Shown piece by piece: positions 1 to 5,115 of a stretch of DNA of 5,115 bases. Both the position numbers and the translations under genes were made by a program. The notes beneath the pieces were generated by a model. That model had not been told where the DNA came from. It saw only the letters and a list, made by a program, of their open reading frames with translations, and did no database searches. The first letter of the stretch is position 1, and each line of letters starts with the position of its first letter. Source of the DNA: Prevotella sp. GTDB taxonomy: Bacteria; Bacteroidota; Bacteroidia; Bacteroidales; Bacteroidaceae. The stretch covers positions 1-5,115 of the forward strand of contig JAJQAR010000147.1 in assembly GCA_021203705.1 (NCBI GenBank), in the 5' to 3' direction.

Positions 1-1497
1 CGCCTGTGGTAAGAAACGTATGATGTCACTTGCGATAAGACTCTCCATACCAAGTTTATTTGCGGCAAGGTCGCCAGCCAATCCATGCATATACATACCG
101 AGAATACATGCCTCAATCTGTGAATAGCCCCGTGCGAGGAAACCGGTTATCATGCCTGTCAAAACATCGCCACTTCCTGCCGTTGCCATACCAGCATTGC
201 CAGTAGGGTTGAATAATATCTCGCCATTAGGCAGGCACAACGCAGAATTATGACCTTTAAGGATGATATACACTTGGAAATGCTCCGCCATCTCACGAGC
301 TGTCGCCAAACGCTCATAACTGTCAGTGAAATTATTCCCTGCAAGACGGTCGAACTCACCTGGATGCGGTGTCATTATTATTCCCTTTGGCATCTGCTGC
401 ACCCAAGCACGGTGACTTGCCAAAATGTTGATACCATCTGCATCAACAACGGAGGGAACGGTGGAACGCCGTAATTGTGAGATAAAAGCTATTGATGTAG
501 TCTCCTGCTTGCCAAGACCAGGACCGATACCAAGAGCATTAAAACCAGTGGTGTCTATCGCATCAGAGAAATAATAATCGTCCTTGTCGATTTTCATTAT
601 CGCCTCAGGTACAGAAATCTGGAGGATGTCGTTATTCCTTCTCGGTGTGCATACGGCAACCTTCCCCACTCCACACCTTAGACACGCTTTCGTGGCAAGG
701 ATAGCAGCTCCTGCCATTCCGTAACTTCCTGCTATAATCAAGGCATTGCCCATATCTCCTTTATGGGCGAAATCGTTGCGGCGGCGCAACAATTTACGTA
801 CATCGTTTTCCTCGAGAACATTGTATGAAGTGATTGTCTTATCCAATCCATCCTTGCTCAACCCGATATCAAGGATACGCAAATTGCCGATAATACTCTG
901 GTTTTCAGCAAACAGGAACGACAGTTTTTTTGTCTGTAAAGTTAGTGTAACGTCAGCCTTTATGATGTTTGCCCTGACATTGTAAGTGTTGTCCTCTGTC
1001 ATAAGTCCCGATGGAACGTCAATGCTCACCACGGTAGCTTCCGACTGGTTGATGTATTTTACCAAAGATGCGAAACCGCCGGTGAGAGGCTTATTTAGAC
1101 CAGACCCGAACAGACCGTCAACGACCAACATCCCACTATCCAATTTTGGAGGGTCAAACTCATTTGTAACCTCCGTGAAACTCTCTATCAAACCATTTTC
1201 AATAAGACGTTTCTTGTTTTCCTCACAGTCTTCAGAGAGATTGCCCTTAGTGTTGAAAAGGAATACACTTACGAAATAATTCTCCTCAGCAAGCAACCTC
1301 GCCACGGCAAGGGCATCACCGCCATTGTTACCAGGACCAGCAAACACGATTACAGGCGTGTCATCACCCCATTCTTTGGTAATGGCATGTGTTATTGCCG
1401 TAGCAGCACGCTCCATCAAGTCGATCGACTTAATTGGCTCGTTTTCTATCGTGTATCTGTCAAGCTCGTGGATTTGAGCACTGGTAAAAATCTTCAT
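1..1497 (-). CDS. nnrDE: Bifunctional NAD(P)H-hydrate epimerase / ADP-dependent NAD(P)H-hydrate dehydratase (C-terminal end cut by window edge)
   Basis: This cytosolic enzyme repairs hydrated NADH and NADPH. The N-terminal NnrE domain interconverts the R and S hydrates, and the C-terminal NnrD domain dehydrates the S form using ADP. Reading the minus strand from the ATG at 1497 gives 499 uninterrupted codons to base 1. The NnrE half (about residues 1-215) shows GPGNNGGD at 54-61, VDGLFGSGL at 126-134 and DVPSGL at 160-165. The NnrD half (about 235 onward) shows HKGDMG at 245-250, GIGPGLG at 323-329, DADGIN at 352-357, TPHPGEF at 376-382, LKGH at 413-416 and NAGMATAGSGDVLTG at 434-448, where D444 is the expected catalytic Asp. 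Fused NnrE-NnrD proteins are about 500 residues, so only a few residues and the stop are missing. The start is fixed by the conserved MKIFTSAQIHELD opening and by a -7 element five bases upstream. It is divergent from hpt. The fusion is normal for bacteria. Identification is secure. Confidence 0.96.
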   Translation of the reverse strand, partial: MKIFTSAQIHELDRYTIENEPIKSIDLMERAATAITHAITKEWGDDTPVIVFAGPGNNGGDALAVARLLAEENYFVSVFLFNTKGNLSEDCEENKKRLIENGLIESFTEVTNEFDPPKLDSGMLVVDGLFGSGLNKPLTGGFASLVKYINQSEATVVSIDVPSGLMTEDNTYNVRANIIKADVTLTLQTKKLSFLFAENQSIIGNLRILDIGLSKDGLDKTITSYNVLEENDVRKLLRRRNDFAHKGDMGNALIIAGSYGMAGAAILATKACLRCGVGKVAVCTPRRNNDILQISVPEAIMKIDKDDYYFSDAIDTTGFNALGIGPGLGKQETTSIAFISQLRRSTVPSVVDADGINILASHRAWVQQMPKGIIMTPHPGEFDRLAGNNFTDSYERLATAREMAEHFQVYIILKGHNSALCLPNGEILFNPTGNAGMATAGSGDVLTGMITGFLARGYSQIEACILGMYMHGLAGDLAANKLGMESLIASDIIRFLPQA

Positions 1498-1502
1498 CTC
1501 TG

Positions 1503-1510
1503 CAAAAATA
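1503..1510 (-). promoter_or_regulatory. Bacteroidota -7 promoter element for nnrDE
   Basis: On the minus strand this reads TATTTTTG, an exact match to the Bacteroidota sigma-ABfr -7 consensus TAnnTTTG. Only five bases separate it from the nnrDE ATG. With the usual start-site distance the transcript would begin within about 0-3 nt of the start codon, so the mRNA would be leaderless or nearly so. I could not find a good TTTG -33 partner about 20 bp upstream, so the call rests on the -7 match and its position. Confidence 0.6.
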
Positions 1511-1553
1511 CGAAATTAATGTCATTCATTTTTAATATTTGGCGGATTTTTAC

Positions 1554-1561
1554 TAATTTTG
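1554..1561 (+). promoter_or_regulatory. Bacteroidota -7 promoter element for the hpt-adk operon
   Basis: The plus strand reads TAATTTTG, an exact TAnnTTTG match. It lies 23 bp before the hpt ATG at 1585, predicting a short 5' leader of roughly 20 nt. A TTTG occurs at 1538-1541 but is only 12 bp upstream, too close for the usual spacing of about 19-21 bp, so the -33 element is weak or absent. Placement in the 87-bp divergent gap, facing away from the nnrDE element, supports the call. Confidence 0.6.
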
Positions 1562-1584
1562 TGCCAAAATTGCATAAAAGCATT

Positions 1585-2121
1585 ATGGCAAACATAAAAA
1601 TCCATGACAAGGAATTTGCCGTTACCTATCCCGAAGCGGAAATTCTGAAATGCGTAAAATCCGTTGCCGACCGTATCAACAAGGACATGGCAGGCAAGAA
1701 TCCGTTGTTCCTTGCCGTTTTGAATGGCTCGTTTATCTTCGCCGCCGACCTACTTAGAATGATTACGATACCATGTGAGATTTCTTTCGTTAAACTCGCA
1801 TCTTATCAGGGCATTATGTCAACGGGAAAGGTCAAGGAAGTGATAGGTATCAATGAGGATTTGACAAACCGCACGATAGTTATCGTAGAGGATATAGTAG
1901 AGTCGGGATTTACCATGAAGCGTATGTTAGACACACTTGGGACACGCAACCCCGAATCAATCCATGTATGTACGCTGCTTCTCAAACCAGATCGACTTGA
2001 AGTGGAATTGAACATTGAGTATGTGGCGATGGAAATCCCAAACGACTTTATCGTGGGTTATGGTCTTGATTACGACCAGCAGGGACGCAACCTGCGAGAC
2101 ATATATACGCTCGTTGAATAA
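1585..2121 (+). CDS. hpt: Hypoxanthine (guanine) phosphoribosyltransferase, purine salvage
   Basis: This enzyme joins hypoxanthine or guanine to PRPP to give IMP or GMP. The 178-residue length is normal for the bacterial Hpt family. Visible landmarks are LNGS at 46-49 (PRPP loop I), SYQG at 73-76 (flexible loop), VEDIVESGFT at 101-110 (the PRPP-binding signature), LLLKP at 131-135 with the purine-contacting Lys134, and FIVGYGLDY at 155-163. One oddity is Glu106 in the signature position that is normally the catalytic Asp (EDxxDTG in most relatives). The frame stays open upstream to an ATG at 1387, but those 66 extra codons run antisense over nnrDE and across both predicted promoters and look nothing like Hpt. 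The ATG at 1585, giving MANIKIHDKEF, is therefore chosen. It is first in a likely hpt-adk operon. Confidence 0.95.
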   Translation: MANIKIHDKEFAVTYPEAEILKCVKSVADRINKDMAGKNPLFLAVLNGSFIFAADLLRMITIPCEISFVKLASYQGIMSTGKVKEVIGINEDLTNRTIVIVEDIVESGFTMKRMLDTLGTRNPESIHVCTLLLKPDRLEVELNIEYVAMEIPNDFIVGYGLDYDQQGRNLRDIYTLVE

Positions 2122-2146
2122 AGAAACAAACTTATTAATGTAAGAG

Positions 2147-2719
2147 ATGAAAAATATAGTGATTTTCGGTGCACCTGGTTCAGGTAAGGGCACACAGAGT
2201 GATCTCATAATAGCAAAATATGGACTGTCGCATATATCGACGGGCGATGTGCTACGCAATGAGATTAAGAACGAGACGGAACTCGGAAAAACCGCGAAAC
2301 AGTACATTGACAACGGTCAACTGATACCAGATGACCTTATGACAAGTATTCTTGCAACTGTCTATGATTCTTTCGGAAAAGACCACAACGGTGTTATCTT
2401 CGACGGTTTCCCACGCACAATACCGCAGGCTAAGGCTCTTAAAGCAATGCTTGAGGAGCGTGGCCATAAGATTGCCGCAATGATAGAACTTGACGTTCCA
2501 GAGGATGAGCTGATGACTCGTCTTGTTAAGCGCGGCAAGGAAAGTGGACGTTCTGACGACAACGAGGAGACAATAAAGAAACGTCTTACTGTTTATCACA
2601 ACCAGACATCACCGCTCATTGAGTGGTATGCAAGTGAGGGTATTCACCATCACATTGACGGTGTTGGTGAACTCGACCGCATTTTTGCGGACATCAGTAA
2701 AGTTATTGACAATTTATAA
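2147..2719 (+). CDS. adk: Adenylate kinase, short-lid form
   Basis: Adenylate kinase catalyses ATP + AMP = 2 ADP in the cytosol and sets the adenylate energy balance. The 190-residue protein opens with the P-loop GAPGSGKGT at 8-16, followed by the AMP-binding segment STGDVLR at 31-37 and the family signature FDGFPRT at 85-91. The LID is short: RGKESGRSDDNEETIKKR at about 129-146 contains no cysteines, so this is the short, non-zinc type, and the length fits. The conserved LID arginines (R129, R135, R146) are present. It begins 25 bp after the hpt stop on the same strand, implying co-transcription; Hpt makes IMP/GMP while Adk handles AMP phosphorylation. No strong Shine-Dalgarno is visible, only a purine-rich GTAAGAG just before the ATG, which is normal in this phylum. 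A terminator follows directly. Confidence 0.97.
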   Translation: MKNIVIFGAPGSGKGTQSDLIIAKYGLSHISTGDVLRNEIKNETELGKTAKQYIDNGQLIPDDLMTSILATVYDSFGKDHNGVIFDGFPRTIPQAKALKAMLEERGHKIAAMIELDVPEDELMTRLVKRGKESGRSDDNEETIKKRLTVYHNQTSPLIEWYASEGIHHHIDGVGELDRIFADISKVIDNL

Positions 2720-2723
2720 TTAA

Positions 2724-2765
2724 TTTAGGAGTTAAGATAGTTTCTTAGCTCCTAAAATCTTTTTT
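2724..2765 (+). terminator. Rho-independent terminator (or attenuator) between adk and obg
   Basis: Arms TTTAGGAGTTAAGA (2724-2737) and TCTTAGCTCCTAAA (2743-2756) form a 14-bp stem whose only imperfection is a T-G wobble (2732 with 2748). The loop is five bases, TAGTT. A T-tract, TCTTTTTT, follows at 2758-2765. This begins four bases after the adk stop, so it should end the hpt-adk transcript. obg starts only 27 bp after the T-tract, so partial read-through is plausible. Confidence 0.88.
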
Positions 2766-2792
2766 ACACCCAAACATTAAAACCTATCGACC

Positions 2793-3944
2793 ATGCCAGA
2801 ATCAAACTTTGTGGATTACGTAAAGATTTACTGCCGTTCAGGTAAGGGCGGAAGAGGCTCTATGCACTTGCGCCGCGTGAAATACAATCCATACGGCGGT
2901 CCCGATGGCGGTGACGGCGGCAAGGGTGGCAGCATATACCTGCGTGGCAACCATAATTATTGGACTCTGCTCCACTTGAAATACCAACGTCATGTGTTTG
3001 CTGAGCATGGTGGCAACGGCGGAAAGGACAAGTGCCATGGTAAGGACGGGAAGGATGAGTATATTGACGTGCCTTGTGGGACGGTGGCATACAATGCAGA
3101 AACAGGTAAATATATCTGCGATGTTACCTACGACAATCAGGTAGTACTGTTAGTAAAGGGAGGTCGTGGCGGTTTGGGTAATTTCCAGTTCCGCACATCC
3201 ACAAATCAGGCTCCACGTTTTGCACAACCTGGTGAGCCGATGGAGGAACTTACTGTAATTCTTGAATTGAAACTGCTCGCTGATGTGGGTTTGGTAGGTT
3301 TCCCAAATGCAGGCAAGTCAACATTGCTGTCTGCTGTGTCGAGTGCTCGCCCTAAAATAGCCAACTATCCTTTCACTACTCTTGAGCCGTCGCTCGGTAT
3401 TGTGAGCTACCGCGACCAACAGTCATTTGTCATGGCTGACATCCCCGGTATTATCGAGGGGGCAAGCGAGGGCAAAGGACTGGGGCTGCGCTTTCTGCGG
3501 CATATAGAGCGCAACTCTCTCCTACTCTTTATGGTGCCTGGCGATACAGATGATATTAAAAAGGAGTATGAGATTTTGCTTGGAGAGTTGAGGAATTTCA
3601 ATCCAGAAATGCTCGATAAGCACCGTGTTCTTGCCGTAACAAAATGTGACCTGCTTGACGAAGAACTTATCGAAATGCTCAAAGAAACATTGCCCGATGA
3701 TCTTCCCGTAGTTTTCATTTCATCTGTTACAGGCTATGGTATCGCCAAACTGAAAGATGTACTTTGGAAAGAGCTCAACAGTGAGAGCAACAAATTGCAG
3801 GAAATCATGTCAGAGGAGTCTCTTGTTCATCGTGACATAGACCTCAAATCCCTACCATCCGATTTGCTCGAAGACGATGAAATAGAATACCTCGATGATG
3901 ACGAAATCGAGATATTTGATGTTGAAGAAGACGAGGATAAATAG
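2793..3944 (+). CDS. obg: GTPase Obg/CgtA, ribosome-associated
   Basis: Obg is an essential GTPase that binds the large ribosomal subunit, acts in 50S maturation and links growth to guanine nucleotide levels. The 383-residue protein has a glycine-rich Obg fold at about 1-160 (repeated GG turns, e.g. 35-46 and 73-77), then a G domain. G1 is GFPNAGKST at 169-177, switch I includes PFTT at 193-196, and G3 is DIPG at 216-219. G4 is TKCD at 283-286 instead of the usual NKxD, and G5 is about SSVTG at 310-314. The C-terminal tail is strongly acidic: 16 of the last 26 residues are Asp or Glu, with a near-repeat of DDEIE. I recall TKxD and acidic tails from other Bacteroidota Obg proteins, so these are probably lineage traits. 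The ATG at 2793 begins the conserved [15 protein letters not shown] segment. No good promoter is visible between the upstream terminator and this gene. Confidence 0.97.
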   Translation: MPESNFVDYVKIYCRSGKGGRGSMHLRRVKYNPYGGPDGGDGGKGGSIYLRGNHNYWTLLHLKYQRHVFAEHGGNGGKDKCHGKDGKDEYIDVPCGTVAYNAETGKYICDVTYDNQVVLLVKGGRGGLGNFQFRTSTNQAPRFAQPGEPMEELTVILELKLLADVGLVGFPNAGKSTLLSAVSSARPKIANYPFTTLEPSLGIVSYRDQQSFVMADIPGIIEGASEGKGLGLRFLRHIERNSLLLFMVPGDTDDIKKEYEILLGELRNFNPEMLDKHRVLAVTKCDLLDEELIEMLKETLPDDLPVVFISSVTGYGIAKLKDVLWKELNSESNKLQEIMSEESLVHRDIDLKSLPSDLLEDDEIEYLDDDEIEIFDVEEDEDK

Positions 3945-3964
3945 TTACATCATTTTCTGATATT

Positions 3965-3972
3965 TATATTTC
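3965..3972 (+). promoter_or_regulatory. Possible weak -7 element upstream of the yhcG-like gene
   Basis: TATATTTC matches TAnnTTTG except for the final base and lies 25 bp before the ATG at 3998, in the 53-bp gap after obg. The gap is very AT-rich, so a one-mismatch hit could be chance, and I see no -33 TTTG at the expected distance. No terminator hairpin was found between obg and this gene, so read-through from obg is an alternative source of transcription. Confidence 0.25.
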
Positions 3973-3997
3973 ATCTAACTCGATAAAGTAAATTATT

Positions 3998-5062
3998 ATG
4001 GAACAGAACAAAATAACAATATCAGAAGACGAAAACAAACTGTTCGATGACGTGTGTGGTATCATAGATGACACTAGAAATAAGATAGCTACATACGTCA
4101 ATACAAGCATTTGTTTAACACGTTGGAATGTAGGCAAGCGCATTAAAGAAGATATACTTTACAGTCGCCGTGCAGAATATGGGAAACAAGTTTTAAGGCG
4201 TTTAGCTAAGAGACTTACGGAAAAGTATACTCATGGTTGGGGATATGAAACGTTACAACATTGTGTACGCGCTGCGTACACTTTTTCAGAAGAAGAAATT
4301 ATGTACGCGCTGCGTACACAATTGACGTGGACACATCTCCGCTCTTTATTGAGTGTGAAAGATCCCTTAGCACGTCAATTCTATATTGAAATGTTCGGTA
4401 TAGAACATTGGGATAGTCGTACATTTGAGGAACAAATAGACCGTCAATTGTATGAACGCACTGCTATTAGTCGAAGACCAGAAGATATTATTAAGCGTCA
4501 ATTAGCAGAAGTACGGGAAAGTCATACAATTGTTCCTGATATGGTATTCCGTAGCACTTATTTTTTGGATATGTTAGGATTACCTGACATTTTTTCAGAA
4601 ACAGAATTAGAGACATCTGTGCTAAATCAAATAGAAGATTTCATGCATTCTCTTGGTAGTGATTTTACGTTAATCGCAAGACAGAAACGTATCACGGTAG
4701 ATACCATAGACTATAAGATGGATCTTGTATTTTTTCACAGAACATTACGTAGAACTATAGTTGTTGACCTTAAATTGGGAAAGTTTAAACCTGCATATGA
4801 AGGTCAGATGTTACTCTATCTTAGATATATAAATAAGTATGAAAGACATGAATGGGAAAATTCGCCAATCGGACTTATTCTATGTTCTGAGGGTAATACT
4901 GAACATATTGAATATTTGATGCTTGATGATAATAGCCCTATCAAAGTGGCGCAATATTATACGCAACTACCAGATAAAAAGTTGCTGAAAGAAAAATTAC
5001 AACGTGCTATAGCCATAGCAAAAGCATATCAAAGAGAAAAACAAGAAAACAATTCCCAATAA
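3998..5062 (+). CDS. YhcG/DUF1016-family PD-(D/E)XK nuclease-like protein
   Basis: The 354-residue protein has the two-part architecture of E. coli YhcG: an N-terminal DUF1016 domain (about 15-165, including the family-like stretch RTQLTWTHLRSLLSV at 106-120) and a C-terminal PD-(D/E)XK nuclease fold (about 180-340). The likely catalytic residues are E203 or E205 in SETELETS, D242 in YKMDLVFF, and D257 and K259 in VVDLKLGKF; Q270 in EGQM matches the usual following motif. IGLILCSEG at 291-299 is also typical. All core residues appear intact, so an active enzyme is plausible, but the natural substrate of the family is not established and nuclease activity is inferred from the fold. Members often occur in accessory or restriction-type loci. 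The gene is visibly more AT-rich than its neighbours (17-18 G/C per 60 at 4561-4620 and 4801-4860), suggesting acquisition. It carries a duplicated palindrome at 4263-4319. No obvious Shine-Dalgarno precedes the ATG. Confidence 0.92.
   Translation: MEQNKITISEDENKLFDDVCGIIDDTRNKIATYVNTSICLTRWNVGKRIKEDILYSRRAEYGKQVLRRLAKRLTEKYTHGWGYETLQHCVRAAYTFSEEEIMYALRTQLTWTHLRSLLSVKDPLARQFYIEMFGIEHWDSRTFEEQIDRQLYERTAISRRPEDIIKRQLAEVRESHTIVPDMVFRSTYFLDMLGLPDIFSETELETSVLNQIEDFMHSLGSDFTLIARQKRITVDTIDYKMDLVFFHRTLRRTIVVDLKLGKFKPAYEGQMLLYLRYINKYERHEWENSPIGLILCSEGNTEHIEYLMLDDNSPIKVAQYYTQLPDKKLLKEKLQRAIAIAKAYQREKQENNSQ
4263..4319. repeat. Twin 18-nt palindromic direct repeat inside the yhcG-like gene
   Basis: TGTACGCGCTGCGTACAC occurs exactly at 4264-4281 and 4302-4319, a 38-bp period with a 20-bp AT-rich spacer. 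Each copy is itself an inverted repeat around a GCT loop: copy 1 has 8-bp perfect arms (4263-4270 and 4274-4281) and copy 2 has 7-bp perfect arms (4302-4308 and 4312-4318). Because 38 is not a multiple of three, the copies are read in different frames. Copy 1 encodes VRAAYT (residues 90-95), while copy 2 encodes MYALRT (102-107). Both are GC-rich islands in an AT-rich gene. Confidence 0.9.
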
Positions 5063-5115
5063 TGATTTTTTACGAGGCTGTAAAAAGAAATGAATCAAAC
5101 ATAAGAGAGAAAATG
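5062..5115 (+). CDS. Possible start of a downstream gene overlapping the yhcG-like stop codon (partial)
   Basis: An ATG at 5062-5064 shares one base with the upstream stop in the arrangement TAATG and stays open to the window edge, reading MIFYEAVKRNESNIREKM. The overlap is typical of translationally coupled genes. A second in-frame ATG ends the window at 5113-5115, preceded by the purine-rich AAGAGAGAAA, and could be the true start instead. Eighteen open codons in AT-rich sequence is weak evidence, and I do not recognise the product. Confidence 0.3.
   Translation, partial: MIFYEAVKRNESNIREKM

Noticed and set aside
746..1279. Two plus-strand open frames of 79 and 97 codons
   Set aside because: They lie wholly antisense to the conserved NnrE/NnrD coding frame, whose motifs are continuous on the minus strand.
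1..1497. NnrE-NnrD domain fusion as a novelty
   Set aside because: The fused form is widespread in bacteria and is the expected architecture.
1387..1584. An N-terminal extension of hpt by 66 codons from an upstream in-frame ATG
   Set aside because: It lies antisense over the 5' end of nnrDE and across both predicted promoter elements, and its translation does not resemble Hpt, whereas the protein from 1585 has normal family length.
1969..1978. TGTACGCTGC in hpt as a third copy of the palindrome
   Set aside because: It lacks the central GC and the second arm, so there is no inverted repeat; chance similarity in coding sequence.
2680..2687. CATTTTTG as an obg promoter inside adk
   Set aside because: It has a mismatch in the most conserved part of the -7 element, no well-spaced -33 TTTG, and would place the terminator hairpin between promoter and gene.
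2860..3090. Minus-strand open frames opposite the Obg glycine-rich domain
   Set aside because: These are shadows created by the GGN-rich codons of the Obg fold; no recognisable domain or start context.
5066..5087. Inverted repeat TTTTTAC / GTAAAAA as a terminator after the yhcG-like gene
   Set aside because: The arms are 7 bp and almost entirely A-T around a 6-base loop, and no T-tract follows on the plus strand. It is too weak to call, though if real it would argue against the overlapping downstream frame.

Overview
The window looks like a chromosomal segment from a member of the Bacteroidota, probably a Bacteroidales or Prevotella-like organism. Three signs point there: the hpt-adk-obg gene order, near-perfect TAnnTTTG (-7) promoter elements in the only divergent intergenic region, and start codons without clear Shine-Dalgarno sequences. 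The phylum-level inference is fairly firm; genus is a guess.

Layout: the minus strand from 1497 down to base 1 is one open frame of 499 codons, the bifunctional NAD(P)H-hydrate repair enzyme (NnrE epimerase fused to NnrD dehydratase). Its last few residues lie beyond the left edge. An 87-bp divergent intergenic region (1498-1584) carries one TAnnTTTG element per strand. To the right on the plus strand come hpt (1585-2121), adk (2147-2719), a strong hairpin plus T-tract terminator (2724-2765), obg (2793-3944), a YhcG/DUF1016 PD-(D/E)XK nuclease-like gene (3998-5062), and possibly the first codons of another gene overlapping its stop codon (5062 to the edge). No intergenic stretch exceeds about 90 bp, and I saw no tRNA, rRNA, CRISPR array or insertion sequence.

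The first four genes are housekeeping. NnrDE repairs damaged nicotinamide cofactors, Hpt salvages purine bases to IMP/GMP, Adk balances adenylates, and Obg is a ribosome-associated GTPase sensitive to guanine nucleotides. hpt and adk are probably co-transcribed. The terminator then separates obg, for which I found no convincing promoter of its own.

The last gene differs: it is visibly more AT-rich and belongs to a family often found in accessory DNA. It also holds the most unusual structure in the window. An identical 18-nt GC-rich, self-palindromic sequence occurs twice, 38 bp apart, inside the coding sequence and is read in two different frames. That looks like selection or seeding at the DNA or RNA level rather than protein-level duplication.
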